From Cytidiella melzeri (Eukaryota; Basidiomycota; Agaricomycetes; Polyporales; Irpicaceae), in contig JABYQR010000098.1 of the NCBI GenBank assembly GCA_022592445.1, positions 62,001 to 126,000 of the forward strand: DNA of 64,000 nucleotides, read 5' to 3'. The notes below the pieces were generated by a model that worked only from the letters and a program-made list of their open reading frames with translations, was not told where the DNA came from and searched no databases. Below, piece by piece: positions 1-11,642 of this stretch (the stretch's first letter is position 1; each line of letters starts with the position of its first letter). The position numbers were made by a program, and so were the translations under genes.

Positions 1-3000
1 AATTGTGGTCAAGGTCCGATGCGCCATATTCCTGCCTCAACTCTTCCAGCTCTTCGCTCAATTGGTATGCCAGGGTCGACAAACCACTACGTGTGCTTGC
101 TCGCGACCCGACGTCCAGAACGATGCTCCCACTCGCCTGTCGAGAGGCCATAGACGGACGCTGGCTCGTCTCATCCGTCTTACTTGGCTGTTCAGGCTTG
201 TAGAACAAGTCCCGGAATCGCTCGAGGTCGTCGGACGTGTTGATGACACGCGGAGAAAGGGGTGGTGACGAATCATGCGAGATCGCACCTGGCGAGGAGC
301 CAGACGAATTGCCCGGCTGAATACCTGACGAGATCTTACTGACATCTGAAACTTCAGCCTGCGGGTGCCTGAATATTGGCGGGTTGAGATGCTCTGGAGG
401 AGACGACGCTGTAGTGTTGCTGTGTGAGATCCCACCACTAGATGTCGCATGCACTAGAGGAGGAGAACGAGGACCCAAGGGCCTGCTGGAGCGATGTGAG
501 CCAGCATCGTGGATTCGGGCGATGTCGTCCATGGCGCTATCGGGGCGTATGGCACGCGAATTCCAGCTATTCGCAGTATCAAAGTTCTCAGCCTCACTTG
601 TACCAAGCCCACTGTCGATGCTGCTGCGCAAAGTGTGATTCAAAACATCGCCAAAACCGAGCTCGCTTGTCCTCTTCGACTCGGCTCCCCTGTATGGGTG
701 GGCAGAAGGAGACACTGTTGCAAGTGGTAGCTCAGTCTCGGGTTTCACAGTGATTGGTGTAGGTATATCCGGTGAGTATCGTAACGCCTCAGGACCAAAT
801 TGACGGATGTGGTTTGGAGTGAGCTCTGCATATAACGCCAGGTGAGGCGGCGGTGGTTGGATGTTGTTCGGTCGATGATATTGGGAGTGAGATGCAGTAG
901 CGTAAGGATGGGTGGCCTGAGCGTAAGGATGAAGGAGGACAGGCTGGCGATGTGAGGTAACAGAAGTCTCTTCCTGCATCTGATGTGGCGATTCTGAGGT
1001 CGACTTCGAAGGGTGAGCGTAATGTGAAGGCGCCGCCGCCACATATGCAGAGTTGAGTGCATAAGGATGCGCCGGCAAGCGGATCGGCTGGCGACCTTGT
1101 TGATTCGGATGGTTGTCCGCAGAAGGGGAGGAGATAGCAATACCGACGCCTTCTCCTGAACCGGACTGTGCTGAGGGAGTGGGCGAGATCCCGTGACTAC
1201 GGTCAATCATGGCAAGCATGGCACTCGGCGACGCCGCTATCCTCAATGTCTCTTCAGCATCCGGTTTCTTCTCCTCCTCGGCACGGATCTGGTCGTGCAG
1301 ATGAATATGCTTCGTCCCAGGGGTCTGTATCGCTCCCTCCAACGCTTGCGACTTCTCTTGCCCAGGCGTCAGAACGCCCTTCTCGCCCATGGGGTTCGAC
1401 AGACCGCAGAACGCGGCCGCACTAGTCGCAGTGCTGACTACGATCTTGAACGCAGTTTTCCCTAAGGAGTGGGTACGGGTATGAGAGGGCCGACCTTCGT
1501 TCGTAGACGAGTTGTATGTCGTCTGACCAAGAGAGTTGGAATGAGCATGAGAGCGAGCTCGTCGCGAGTTTGAACGCGTAACCGGGTATCCAGATGAGTT
1601 ATACGTCGTACTCTGTGTGTTCGCCGACTGCGAAGTTGTCTGCGTGTGACTCTGGCTCCTCGAATGGGTCCCGCCGCTTTTCGAGGAAGGCGGCGCATGC
1701 ACGTGAATGGTCGGATGCCTAATCTGTCCACCCAGCAAAGTACGTTCGGCCAGAGCCTCGAACGCTGTCGTGCGCTCGCCTTCTCTGCTTCGAGCCCGTG
1801 ACCTTGTTCTCGCACCTGAGCCGGTGGACTTTGACCGCGAGCGGGATATGCTGCCTGCTCGCTTATCGAGGAAAGAGCGGCTCGCCTGCAGCTTCCATGC
1901 CTTGCGGTCATCTTCGAGTTGCTGACCCTCTTTGAGGACCCTGAAATCCGGGTTGATCAGCAACAGGCTCTTCCCAGATCAGTGACACATGGATGGAAGC
2001 ACAGCCGTCGCATTGAATATCAGATAACCCAACTCACTCTGACAATGATGGCAAGGGAGAAGGCAGCGCCAGGTCATCCAGTGCCCAACTCTTCGGTCTG
2101 TGCGGTCGCGATGGGCTTGCTTGGCCGTGTGGAGGTTTAGAACCAGAAGGTAGAGGTGGCGGCGGACTGGTTCTCGCGGCTGATGAAATATCAGGTCGCT
2201 GATTGCTCTCCGGGGTGGGAGAAGGCGTAGACCTCAAGTTGCCCATTGACCTGGCTTTCTTCAGAGACTTCTGAACACCCAGACTTGGTCTCTCTGTCAA
2301 GCTCGTCATAGGATCTGGCTGATGCGTCGGCAGGAGTGGGCTGGGGGGCGGACTGACTATCCGTCCGCTACCTCCCTCCCCTTGTTCGTCTATCAACGTC
2401 ATCGCGAAGCGAGGTCTGGGTAGAATGATAGCGTCACACCAAGTCTCTGCCGACAGCCACTTTTGCTTCCCCTTCGGCAGGTGTCTCAAGTTCGGCGTAG
2501 ACATGCTGACCTTCAGCACCGAGCTGCGTGGGGAGGGTTTTAGGTACGCAGGAACTTTCGGACCTCGGGGATCCAAGAGGGTGATACGAGGAACGAGGCG
2601 GCCTTTGCCCTTGTCAGGAGATAACACGGTCTGTGGATTGGAAGGTGCGTCGGCGGAAGGGAAGGGGTAAGCATACGGATGTGACCGCATCAAGCCTTTT
2701 TCTTCTACGCGGGGAGCAGGCATCTGGTCACGGCCGGGAGTAACCAGTAGGGTGGAGTAATACGTGTTGTAATACTCTTCTTCGGGAGACAGACGACCTT
2801 GCGGATTGGAGGTAGTAGCTGCACGGGGGCGAGAGGGTACGCGATGGGTGTTGGTAGTAGTGGGAAGAGGTGGCTCGACCTGAGAGTTGGACCGGTCTCT
2901 GGCTTGATCCTGATTTCTCTCAAGGGTGAGGTTGTCCATGGACGCTGACGCCCTCAAGCTCTTGCGCGAAAATGTGAATATGCTTGCCAGGCTGTTACGG

Positions 3001-3530
3001 TTCGCATTTGATGGTCGTGAACCCGATTGCGATGTGGATGGCAGAGGTTGTGACGCTGTCCGTTCAATGTATAGTGGCGATTCTCCCACACCACCAGCAT
3101 GGCTTGGGTCGATATAAGACGGCCGTGCATGATCCTTGTTGCGTACAAGGGTCGTACGCCTGCTGGGTCCCCCATGCTCAGTTGAAGTCAAGCGCGACGC
3201 ACCAGAGACTGCTCTGCTCCTTGATCTGTCAGCTTCGGGGGCACTCGCTGCATGGGACATCCTGTCTCCATGTCTGCTACTCTGTTCCACTCTGTCAGTC
3301 TCGGAGAGAATGCCGTTCAGCAACGCGCCCCAGCTATCTCTGCTCTCGTCGGGCCTCTTGGGCGGCTCGTACGGACCATTGTACGGGATGTACCAGTCCT
3401 CCACTGGCTCCTCCGCTTCTCTCGATAACGGCGAGGACGGACCTGGCTTCAACGAGCCCTGTCGAAATGGGAAGAGCCCGAGACGCGTCGGCATGATATT
3501 GCGGGGAGGAGATGGATGAGCTGTCGCCAT
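1..3530 (-). CDS. Large disordered hypothetical protein, 3'-truncated by the window edge
   Basis: Unrecognised protein. Exon 1 runs 3530 to 2038 and exon 2 from 1940 to the window edge with no stop, so at least about 1,145 residues are visible. The 97-bp intron (2037-1941) has donor GTGAGT and acceptor TTTCAG and joins in phase (GA|G). The start is the first Met in the open frame, beginning MATAHPSPPRNIMPTRLG. The protein is rich in Ser, Pro, Arg and Gln with no recognisable fold: RSRSKS-type runs near the start of exon 2, then several HPYA motifs spaced over the following few hundred residues, then a possibly helical acidic stretch (YQLSEELEELRQEY) at the truncated end. This composition suits a regulatory or cell-polarity scaffold, but that is inference. 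The long, clean open frame in two exons supports a real gene. Confidence 0.75.
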
Positions 3531-4790
3531 ACATGCGCCTGTCGAGATTTAAGGAACGGTGGTGTATAAAATGATTGATGGTGATGGGAAACTGCGTTTC
3601 TGCACTGGAAAACGTTTCAGAGGTCTGTCTCAGCAGGCCAATGTCCTGCAAAGACTCACGTATGAGAGGTCAGAACATGTTAGAGGTCGACGGCGGAGGA
3701 ACGAAACAGAGAGACCGCGAAGAACTCCAACCACAGTTTTTATTCTAGAAGCGAGCTTATGGAGAAACGCCGGTGGCAGGGGTCCTGCCAGTGCAGTCTC
3801 CGCCATAGATCATACCGGTGCACTGCACTTTCGACAAACGCGTAGCATGCACACCCACGGCTTTCGTGCTGTGGCCTCAAGCATTTTGAAGAGCTTGAAT
3901 GTGGGTTAACAGACGGTGGACTTCGATGACAGCAGCAAACGTCTGTCATGTGATGATATCCCGACATTGCACACAAGAGTTTCTATCGTAATATACAACT
4001 TGAAGTACCAACATGCTCAATGGCCAGAGGTTGTGACGGTGAGCTGCATGAAGATCATTGGGCCTTGACAACAAACTTCGGCAATTTTTGGTGCTGGGTC
4101 GAATGAAAGAAATGAATCATTACAACTTCGTAAAGGGCAGTTTGATCATCATAGAGTCCGTCACCCAAGCAGCAAACGCTAAGAACGTATTGCAGACTTC
4201 TCCGAATTTGACTTCGCCAGGGCTGAAATTATCGCGAACAACTGGGAGAGGATGGGCCTATCGCGAGCTTCGAGATCCAAGTGCGAAGCATGGATGTATA
4301 CAGGACCCGGCGTCGACTTGACTTTGCATGGGTTCCTCAAGATGCATGGCCAGTTCCTTCCCCCGTGTCTCGCTATACGTCACTGGCGCCAGCGTTCTTC
4401 TAGTAGTCGTCGTGACGCACCGTGGCTTTGTTCCATCCCTGGCGATTACCTTGTGCCAGGCACTAGCGACGGTAGATCCCAATCATCCTTTTCAAATTCA
4501 CGTCGGTACACTTAGAATTAGAAGATAGCTCACATTTCGCGCCATGATTTAAATGAAGGTTGGTGTTCAGCGCGCAATCGGTAGTGAAGGGCAAACGATA
4601 TGAACTGTAGTGTAATGACTGTAAGCAAAGAGCTGTCGAGGAAGGTAGTAAGGTAGCACAACTCACGATGAGCGTACGAGTGCTCAAAGCTATCAAACAA
4701 ACTTGCAAAGTGTGAGCAAAGAAAAGCGCAAGGACGAAAACTAAACCACTCACTCGCCGTTAAACCAAAAGAACCCTCAAAAACTTTACC
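3531..4790. other. Intergenic stretch without a supported gene
   Basis: Upstream of the large disordered protein. Short open frames here have no recognisable protein character and none is framed by convincing splice sites. It would hold that gene's promoter and 5' leader. I could not place a TATA box with confidence. Confidence 0.4.
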
Positions 4791-6215
4791 TACATACCTA
4801 CAAAAGAGCGCGTGTTGGTTTCCCCGTCGTCAAAGACTGGGTACTTATCCCGAGGACCACGAAAAGGTCCGCGCTCGTCCCTCGAGAAAAAGAAACCTTT
4901 GCTGCTACATCACATACACCCCGACAGCCTGAATGCATGCGATATGGCAACAAAGGGGAAGGAAAGGAGAGAAAATTGAAAATGAGATGAAGAAGAAAGT
5001 ATGTGCGGAGGATGAAGGAAACAGAGACTGAAACTGAGATTGCAACCAAAGCAGCGCCGAGTTCAAGACGGAGAGCGGCCCTATGGTGAGTGAGTGAGAC
5101 AGTGTGTGAGTGAAGCAGTATGTGAATGTCGACGATATGAGTGAAGGAGTGAGTGAGATGGTGAGTGAGTGAGGCTATAAATGATTGAAGAGGCAGTAAG
5201 TACTTGATACGGAGTGTGAACGAGACAGTAGGTGAGTGGGGTGGTAAGTGCATGAAACAGTATGTGATTTGAGGCAGTAGTGAGCGAGTGAGCGAGACCG
5301 TGAATGAGAGCGGCGGTGTCTGACGAAGCAGCAGTGGGTGAGACGGTGTGTGAGAGAGACATTGATCGAGTGAGGCAGCAGTGTGCGAGTCGGCGTGTGA
5401 ACAAGACAGTGAGTCAGGCAGTGAGAGAGTGATGCAGCAGTGAGTGAGACAGTTTGTGAACGAGATAGTAAGGGATTGAGGTGTGTGAGTGGCGTGGTGC
5501 AGAGCCGATTGTCGTAGGTCTTGAGATCAAGAGATGAAGGCTGAGAGCGAAGACAAGGACCAAGCCAGCGCTGAGAACGGTGAAGAAGGCAGAGGCAGCA
5601 AGTAAGATCGAGAGTGAGCAGACCAGCACCGAGTACGAGAGATTGAGTAACCCAATGTTGATGATATTGGCCCGTGAGGATGGGAGTTGGTGGAAGGTAG
5701 GACGGCCGTGTGTTCTTGAGGTTTTGAGTGTGTAGGCAGAGACACAGACATACGGAGACGGAGGCAAAGATAAGAGACAAAGGCTGACAATAGTGTCCAG
5801 AGATAGAGACAGAGATGAAGACAAAGCCTTGTGAAAGTGACAGACAGAGGCTGACCACAGAGGAAGACAGAGACGGGCAGCCGAAAGCGAGAACATACCA
5901 GATCCGAACGCGAGAGCCGAAGGAAGTAGTCCAATGTCAAGTTCTTCCCATCGTTGAGTAAGGTACTTCTTGAAATCTTGACGTCTTGTGTTCAGCCTGG
6001 ATGAGAGTGTATGAGTGAGGCGAAGAGCGAGTGAAGGGGGTGTTAAGGAGGTGGGCGCGGGGTGAAAAGGGTGTGTCGGCAAAGAAGCGAGGGGCAGAAA
6101 CAACGAGACGACGGCATACCTTGAAGAGTACCAATGCTGTGATTTGATTCTTGATGTATAGCATCTTGAGCCCTAAGTCGGGTAAGCTTGTCACGATTGT
6201 CTTCATAGTGTTCAT
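4791..6215. repeat. Low-complexity tract dominated by degenerate GTGA/GAGT repeats
   Basis: Between about 5080 and 5480 the plus strand is dominated by degenerate (GTGA)n, for example gtgagtgagtgaggct and gagcgagtgagcgagac. Purine-rich GACAGAG-type repeats follow to about 5880. On the minus strand the tract reads as long open frames full of Leu-Thr-His-Ser, which are artefacts of the repeat and not genes. The repeat carries many chance GTGAGT donor-like words, so automated gene finders may invent introns here. Confidence 0.6.
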
Positions 6216-6430
6216 GTTGCAGGGCGGTCTTCAGTATCTATCAATGCGCACAATGTAAGAAATACGAGGATAGAGTGGCAGCCTGTTGAACAAGCACCTG
6301 TTGGTGGTAAGTCGAACACAACTGAGGGGACAGGACGGTACAGGGGAGGTGGTGGGAGTGGAATAAAGGGGGGTGAGGAGAACAGCGTCGACCTCACCCT
6401 GTATTTATGCGTTTTCGAGTAAGCTGACCG

Positions 6431-6462
6431 TCGAAGCACGCCCAAACTTGGGTGTGCTTCGA
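6431..6462. other. Short perfect-length hairpin
   Basis: Two 15-nt arms (6431-6445 and 6448-6462) are inverted complements with a single mismatch and a 2-nt spacer. The mismatch is G against A at a CpG. No gene is evident around it, and it could form a cruciform or RNA hairpin. Confidence 0.5.
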
Positions 6463-6509
6463 AAGTCAACCACCGACGCCTCTTGTTGGTTGGAAGTAAA
6501 CGATCGGTG

Positions 6510-6525
6510 GACGCGTCGACGCGTC
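6510..6525. promoter_or_regulatory. 16-bp palindrome with two ACGCGT boxes
   Basis: GACGCGTCGACGCGTC is a perfect palindrome containing ACGCGT at 6511-6516 and 6519-6524. ACGCGT is the MCB motif bound by MBF-type (Swi6/Mbp1) cell-cycle regulators in fungi. No gene start was found close by, so a regulatory role is only suggested. Confidence 0.3.
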
Positions 6526-7118
6526 GGGCGGCGTTCGCACGTGTTTTTGGGTTCGGATCGTGGGAACTCTCCCCGCCACACAAAGTTTGATCCTCCTCAT
6601 CCTCATTCATTGTCCCAGCCGGACAGTGTACGCCAAGCTTCTCGTTCAATCGTTCAAACAGACTGTGTTATCTCACAGTTTCACTACGACTTCCCATGTC
6701 CACCCTCAGTAACAAGAACTCGCGGCGAATCAAGCTGCCACTCACCAACGTTCGCCGCCACGGACTTTTGAAGTCTTGCTCGAGCAGAGGCTGCAGGTAA
6801 GACAGTCATATAAAGCACAGACAGATACACGAATGATATTAACCGAGGCTATACGTGTAGGAGGGAGATATAATGCTACAGTGGGGGACGACTACGCGCT
6901 AGAAGCCGAACGAGAAACGATATGGATACAGTGGATAACGAGGACGATAACGGAGAGAAACCAAGAGAGCCTAAGTTGTATGTGTGTATGTGGGCGTATA
7001 TGCGGGAGTGAAACATTAAAAAGGATTGCAAAGGTGAGTAGATAATCCAAGAAAATCAGGTCAGAATATGCTTGTCCTTTTATCGTTGATCGTTGCGGAG
7101 AACCGTTCTCGCATCCAT

Positions 7119-8775
7119 CTAGTACTGCACCTCCAACTCAGGCATGTATTGATGGTTCTGGGTCGACATGTGGGTGAACATCTGCTGGGAATGGTCGAGG
7201 CAGGCCTGATAATCGGCAACGCTGCCGTCGATGGGGTTGTAGTTCATGTCGATCTGGTGGTGGACGTTCATGCCGAGGTCCTCCATTGACTGGGACTCAG
7301 CGACTGAAACATGCTGCATCTGCGTGTAGTCCACGTCAGACGGTGCATACATGCTCATGTGCGGCGGCGTCTGCGCCTCCGTCGGGGGAGGAGTGACAGA
7401 GAACGCCGACGGCGAGCCAGAAGCCGAGTGACCCTCGTACGGGAGATGCATCCACGAGTTGCCCAAAGGATCAGCAGATGTCATCGCCGATGTACTCCAG
7501 GTCGATGCAGAATTCAGGCCGTTGTCGAGGTGATCCAACGGAGAGATCTGCAATGCCAGAGCCGGGTTGGAATTCGGGTCGCAGTGCTGGCCGTCAAACA
7601 TGTGCTGGGGCATATGAAGGCCGAAGCTCGTTTCTGTGTTCAAGAACAGCGGGTCGAAGAGGCTTGCGTCGACGTCGGGTAGTGGTTCGTGGTCGGTCTG
7701 CAGATCAGCTGGGTCGAACGAAGGAGCCATGCCCCAGTTGTTGTAGTAACGGGGCTCCGCACTGGATGCACGTCTTTGACCGTACAGCATGCGCTGCAGC
7801 GACCTGGAAATGTTAGCCAAGGGAGATTCTGGGCGAGAGAGGCAAGGGTCCTGCTGCGGGGCGAAGAACGGCATCGTCGGAATGGCGATGGGATGGTACA
7901 TCGATGGCGGCGGGACAGAGGACGAACGACGGTGCTGCGCGTAGAAGGGAGCGGGCATCGCTATGGGCATCGGTGCGTGCATCGGGCTTTGCGAACCAGT
8001 CGCTTCCCTTGCGCGATCGAGGTCAAGACGACGAACAGCGGCGGCTAGTTCATCGCCCTTCTTGCCCTCCAGTAACAGCTGTGCGACCTCTTCGCACCTT
8101 CTCTCGTCCGAGGGCTCAACAGGAACTTTGCTCTTGTTCTTCTTGTTCTTGTTGTGCACAGGGCGGAAGCGATAATCGGGATACATCTTTTGATGCTCAG
8201 CTTTCGCCTTCTTCGCCTTGCCATCCCAGACCTTCCTCTCGCTCTCAGGTAGAGCCTTCCAGCAATTGCCTGTTTTCTGGGATTAGGCTCATCGCCTCTG
8301 ATGAAGGAAGGGAACATAACTTACCAATGATCTTGGACAACGAGCCGTGATTGGTCTCGATTGAGCCCGGAACGTGCTTCTGACGAACAAAGTTGGCGCG
8401 GAACAGCATGAACGCGTTCGGTGGCCGGGGGATGTAGCCTTGCGAACGACGCTTGCCAGGCGGCGCACGGCGTCGCGACACGGAAGGCAATGCAGCCTCG
8501 GCTGGTGGGAAAAGCGCGTCGGAAGGCGAGGGCGGTTCGACTGCGGGGTCGTCACAGCCTTCGGTGTCCTCGATGTACGTGCCTGGAGTGATATTTGGGG
8601 CAAATGTAACATTGCGTGGCGATGTGGTGATTCCGTACGTCCCGGGCTTGACAGGCGTGCTGAGGGCTGAACACGGTGTATTATTAGGACAAACACGTCT
8701 CCTCGACGGAGAGCGGGGGTGCTTACCGATGCCCAGAGACGATCTTCTACGACGTGAGAGACGGGCAGCAGGCAT
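7119..8775 (-). CDS. HMG-box transcription factor, Ste11/MATA-HMG type
   Basis: Three exons (8775-8727, 8666-8325, 8269-7119) encode 513 residues. Both introns are GT-AG (60 and 55 bp); the second cuts the DNA-binding domain. The spliced HMG box covers about residues 95-165. It begins IPRPPNAFMLFR, continues with VPGSIETNHGSLSKIIG, and after the splice NCWKALPESERKVWD and AEHQKMYPDYRFRP. This is the form of fungal Ste11 and the basidiomycete sexual-development HMG regulators. A basic Lys/Asn run (NKNKKNKSK) directly follows the box and could be a nuclear signal. The rest is a long, low-complexity Met/Pro/Gln/Ser tail, probably an activation region. The frame is open upstream to 8895, so a longer N-terminus is possible; 8775 was chosen because MPAARLSRRRRSS is a more natural start. 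Expected role: nuclear regulator of mating or development. Homology to C. cinerea pcc1 is plausible but unverified. Confidence 0.85.
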
Positions 8776-10244
8776 GACTAGGGCTACAGAGGGGGTATTA
8801 TGTGTGAGGTGAGTAAGTGAATCTAACGCGTTAGGGATCGTGGCCAAGTTCCTATTGAGGGAACAGTAAAGGAGGAGGAGAATGGGGGGAGGCAAAACGC
8901 TCAGAGTTATTGTTCTCTGCTCTTATATCGGATGGGCTGTCCCACCGAACGAAGGTACACACGCTCTCGCCCTGCACTTTATCATCTCCGAATTTCCACC
9001 AGAATCCATCCCAGGCCGACCCCCGGACACTGCCTCAGCCACGTCTCCCGTTCCGCCAACTGTGCGAACAACTAATACTCTCGCCGTCTTGCACAGGTAT
9101 GTATGACTTTCTTCTTTGTGCTGCTGTGGCTGGCTGCAACGACGAGTCGACGACTGCCCACCCGACGGTCTTGTGGAGAAATCCTGTATCTCGGCAGCGC
9201 TGCGGGGTTTCTCGGGTCCCACCCATCCCCATCAGACGTACGCTGGCACGGTTCGGTGCGTCCCCTTGTGACTAAACAGGCTAGCCCTTTGTTGTTCGTC
9301 CCTCTCAGTCCACTTTGATTTTACGGGCGGTGACAGCAGATATGCGTCCAGATCTATTTCGCTTGAAGCTCACGGCGAACTCAGCGACACGCAAAGTCCG
9401 CTTTCCGTGCTCAAAACGAGCTCGACATGACATGCGTACGTCGTCGGCGCGCTCGTCGAACTCGGCCGCCATTCTTCAGTGAACCTCGGAACTTGTTCTA
9501 TACAATACAACCATCCCAGCGCTCACCACTCTCGTATGAAGCATGCTCCGCCAATATATACATGCCTTGCTGGAATATTATTATTTGTAGGAAAAGGCGT
9601 GCTCTTCGTGTTTCAATTCATCGCCCACCCTGCGAAACCTCCGCCATTCACGGGAACCCCTGCTCGCAATATTCGAAAAGTCGCATGGAACATGATGGGC
9701 GCTTTTTCTCTCCCCGCCTTTGTGCTGTAAAAGGAAGGCCTTGAATTCGACAGTTTTGCTGGTTTCTGCTCCTGACCAGGGAGACGGCTCTCGTTCGTCC
9801 TCGCGTTTCATCGCCTTGCCCTGATATCGATGTTCCTCTCGTTGGTATGGCGATGTGATTTTTCTTTTTTTGCATGGGATCCTTCAGGAATGGAGAGTGG
9901 GTATGTAGGTGCGTCTTGGAGGTGTTTGTTGAATTAGAATCAACTGCAGCACTTTTTCTTCTTCTTGTCTTGCGACCTTGTTTTAGCTTAGCACGCCACG
10001 TATCGTCACTGGCAGCCGTTTGCGACGTGCGTAGCATGGGGTGACAGTAGCGAGGTCGAGCTGGCCACCTTTTGTAAAGTCTAATTTCCATCCCTGACGT
10101 GGCAGTGGTGTACGTTACTTCAAGTGGTAGTGGTGAACGCATTACATTATAATGTACAGTATGTGTCATGTACAACTTATACAGAAAGAATAAAATTCTC
10201 ATCTAAGGGCTGATGCGAATGCTACATAAAAAGACACGACAGTC
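8776..10244. other. Intergenic region between HMG-box gene and prenyltransferase gene
   Basis: About 1.47 kb lie between the start of the HMG-box gene and the 3' end of the prenyltransferase gene, both on the minus strand. It should contain the HMG gene promoter and leader. No coding region is supported: the open frames are short and lack partner exons. Confidence 0.4.
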
Positions 10245-11642
10245 TCACGACGCAGCGCCACCTCTCTGGCGAAGCCAGTAATCTACCAACATACCGATCC
10301 AGATCACAAGTCCCGTCCACCCGTTAGCCTGTACAAAAGAGAAAAAGAACAAGAAAAAAAAATGACCTCAATCAGCTTTCCCATCATCCAAATTGGTTGC
10401 CCACACAAACTCACCTGGAACTTGTTCCCCCCGTCCTCCGGCCTCTCCACCTTCCACGTCCAAAACTGCCACACAAAATGAACAGCCGAGCCTCCACACG
10501 ACACTACAAAGTATCCCACGCTCTGGCCGTTCAGTACGCCAGCGTACAGGAGGAATGCGAGGAACGCTAGTGTGAAGACGATGAGGATCGGTCGGACGTA
10601 GGATCCGAAGAGGACAGCGGTGGATTTGATACCTGCCGCGACGTCGTCTTCGCGGTCTTGGCAGGCGTAGATGGTATCGTAGACTATCGTCCAGCTGTGT
10701 GTGTGTATGTGTGTGTGTGTGGAAAATAGTGTTGGTGAGCGTTCTGTTGGTTTTGTTCTTTGCGATACAAAGAAGGGGTGGTAAAAATGATTGACGTACC
10801 ATACGGTACCGAAGAAGAAGGAAGAGATCGTGCTCGTCTTTGAAGAGGTGTTGTCAGTTACGGCGAACCATGCGACGACGTAGCCCCAGTTCATGGCAAG
10901 ACCTAATGTTATCAAAAGTAAAAATATTGGCGTCAGGTGGACGAGATTAGTAGGGTTGGGACGAACCGAGCCATGCTTGAGGCCAGTATGTCCACCGTTT
11001 CATGAGAGGATACAAGGCATGGAGAGGCACGATGCCGAACAAAGCGAGGAGCGTTCTGATGGTCAATCAGTTTTTTGTAGATTGGGGGTTTGAGAGGTAC
11101 AGAGATGGCGGTGGGTGGCTTACGTTGTGTGGTTGGAGAGCATGGTCATTGCGATTGTTGGAAGCAAAAGGACGAAAAGGAGTATCCAGGCTTCAGAGAC
11201 GGAGACGACGCCAGAAGGCAGCGGTCTACTCCTCGTACGTTCTTGGAACATACCGTATCAGCCTACAATCCGAGTGATTCATATGGGGTAGGCAATGCTT
11301 ACCGACTTGTTTATCAAACTCGACATCACAAATATCGTTCAGCACGCATGCGGCGCTGTGTAGCAAGGTACTCCCGATGGCAAAGAGAAGGGTTTGGTAT
11401 GCAAGCACGGCTAGGGAAGTACCGTTGCAGTACGCCGCCATCGTCAGACCCCACGCTGTGAATGTTCATGAGTGATAGCTGAGGGATCGTAGAGGTGAAC
11501 AAAACTCACCGCAAGGCCAAAACATCAGCGTGTTACCCATGACGGGTTTGTGGAGTCTTGTGAGTTCGTAGTAGCCACGCCATCTGGACTTGGATGGCGA
11601 AGCGACACCAAGAAGAGTCTGGTACTCGGAAGATTTGTGCAT
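10245..11642 (-). CDS. UbiA-family polyprenyltransferase (4-hydroxybenzoate polyprenyltransferase-like)
   Basis: Seven exons (11642-11510, 11455-11303, 11241-11124, 11055-10967, 10902-10800, 10694-10415, 10328-10245) join in frame to 319 residues; all six introns are GT-AG. The family transfers a prenyl chain to an aromatic acceptor inside a membrane; the COQ2 branch makes the ubiquinone precursor in mitochondria. Both Asp-rich motifs are present: NDICDVEFD followed by RTRSRPLPSG, and YDTIYACQDREDD, which bind Mg-diphosphate. Hydrophobic segments fill the rest. The N-terminus (MHKSSEYQTLLGVAS, then YYELTRLHKPVMG) is short and lacks an obvious mitochondrial presequence, so it may be either COQ2 or a paralogue acting in specialised meroterpenoid metabolism. 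No biosynthetic partner genes are adjacent, which slightly favours a housekeeping or orphan role. Confidence 0.85.

Noticed and set aside
4798..6103. Several long minus-strand open frames rich in Leu-Thr-His-Ser
   Set aside because: They translate the GTGA/GAGT low-complexity tract in all frames; no splice context or protein character.
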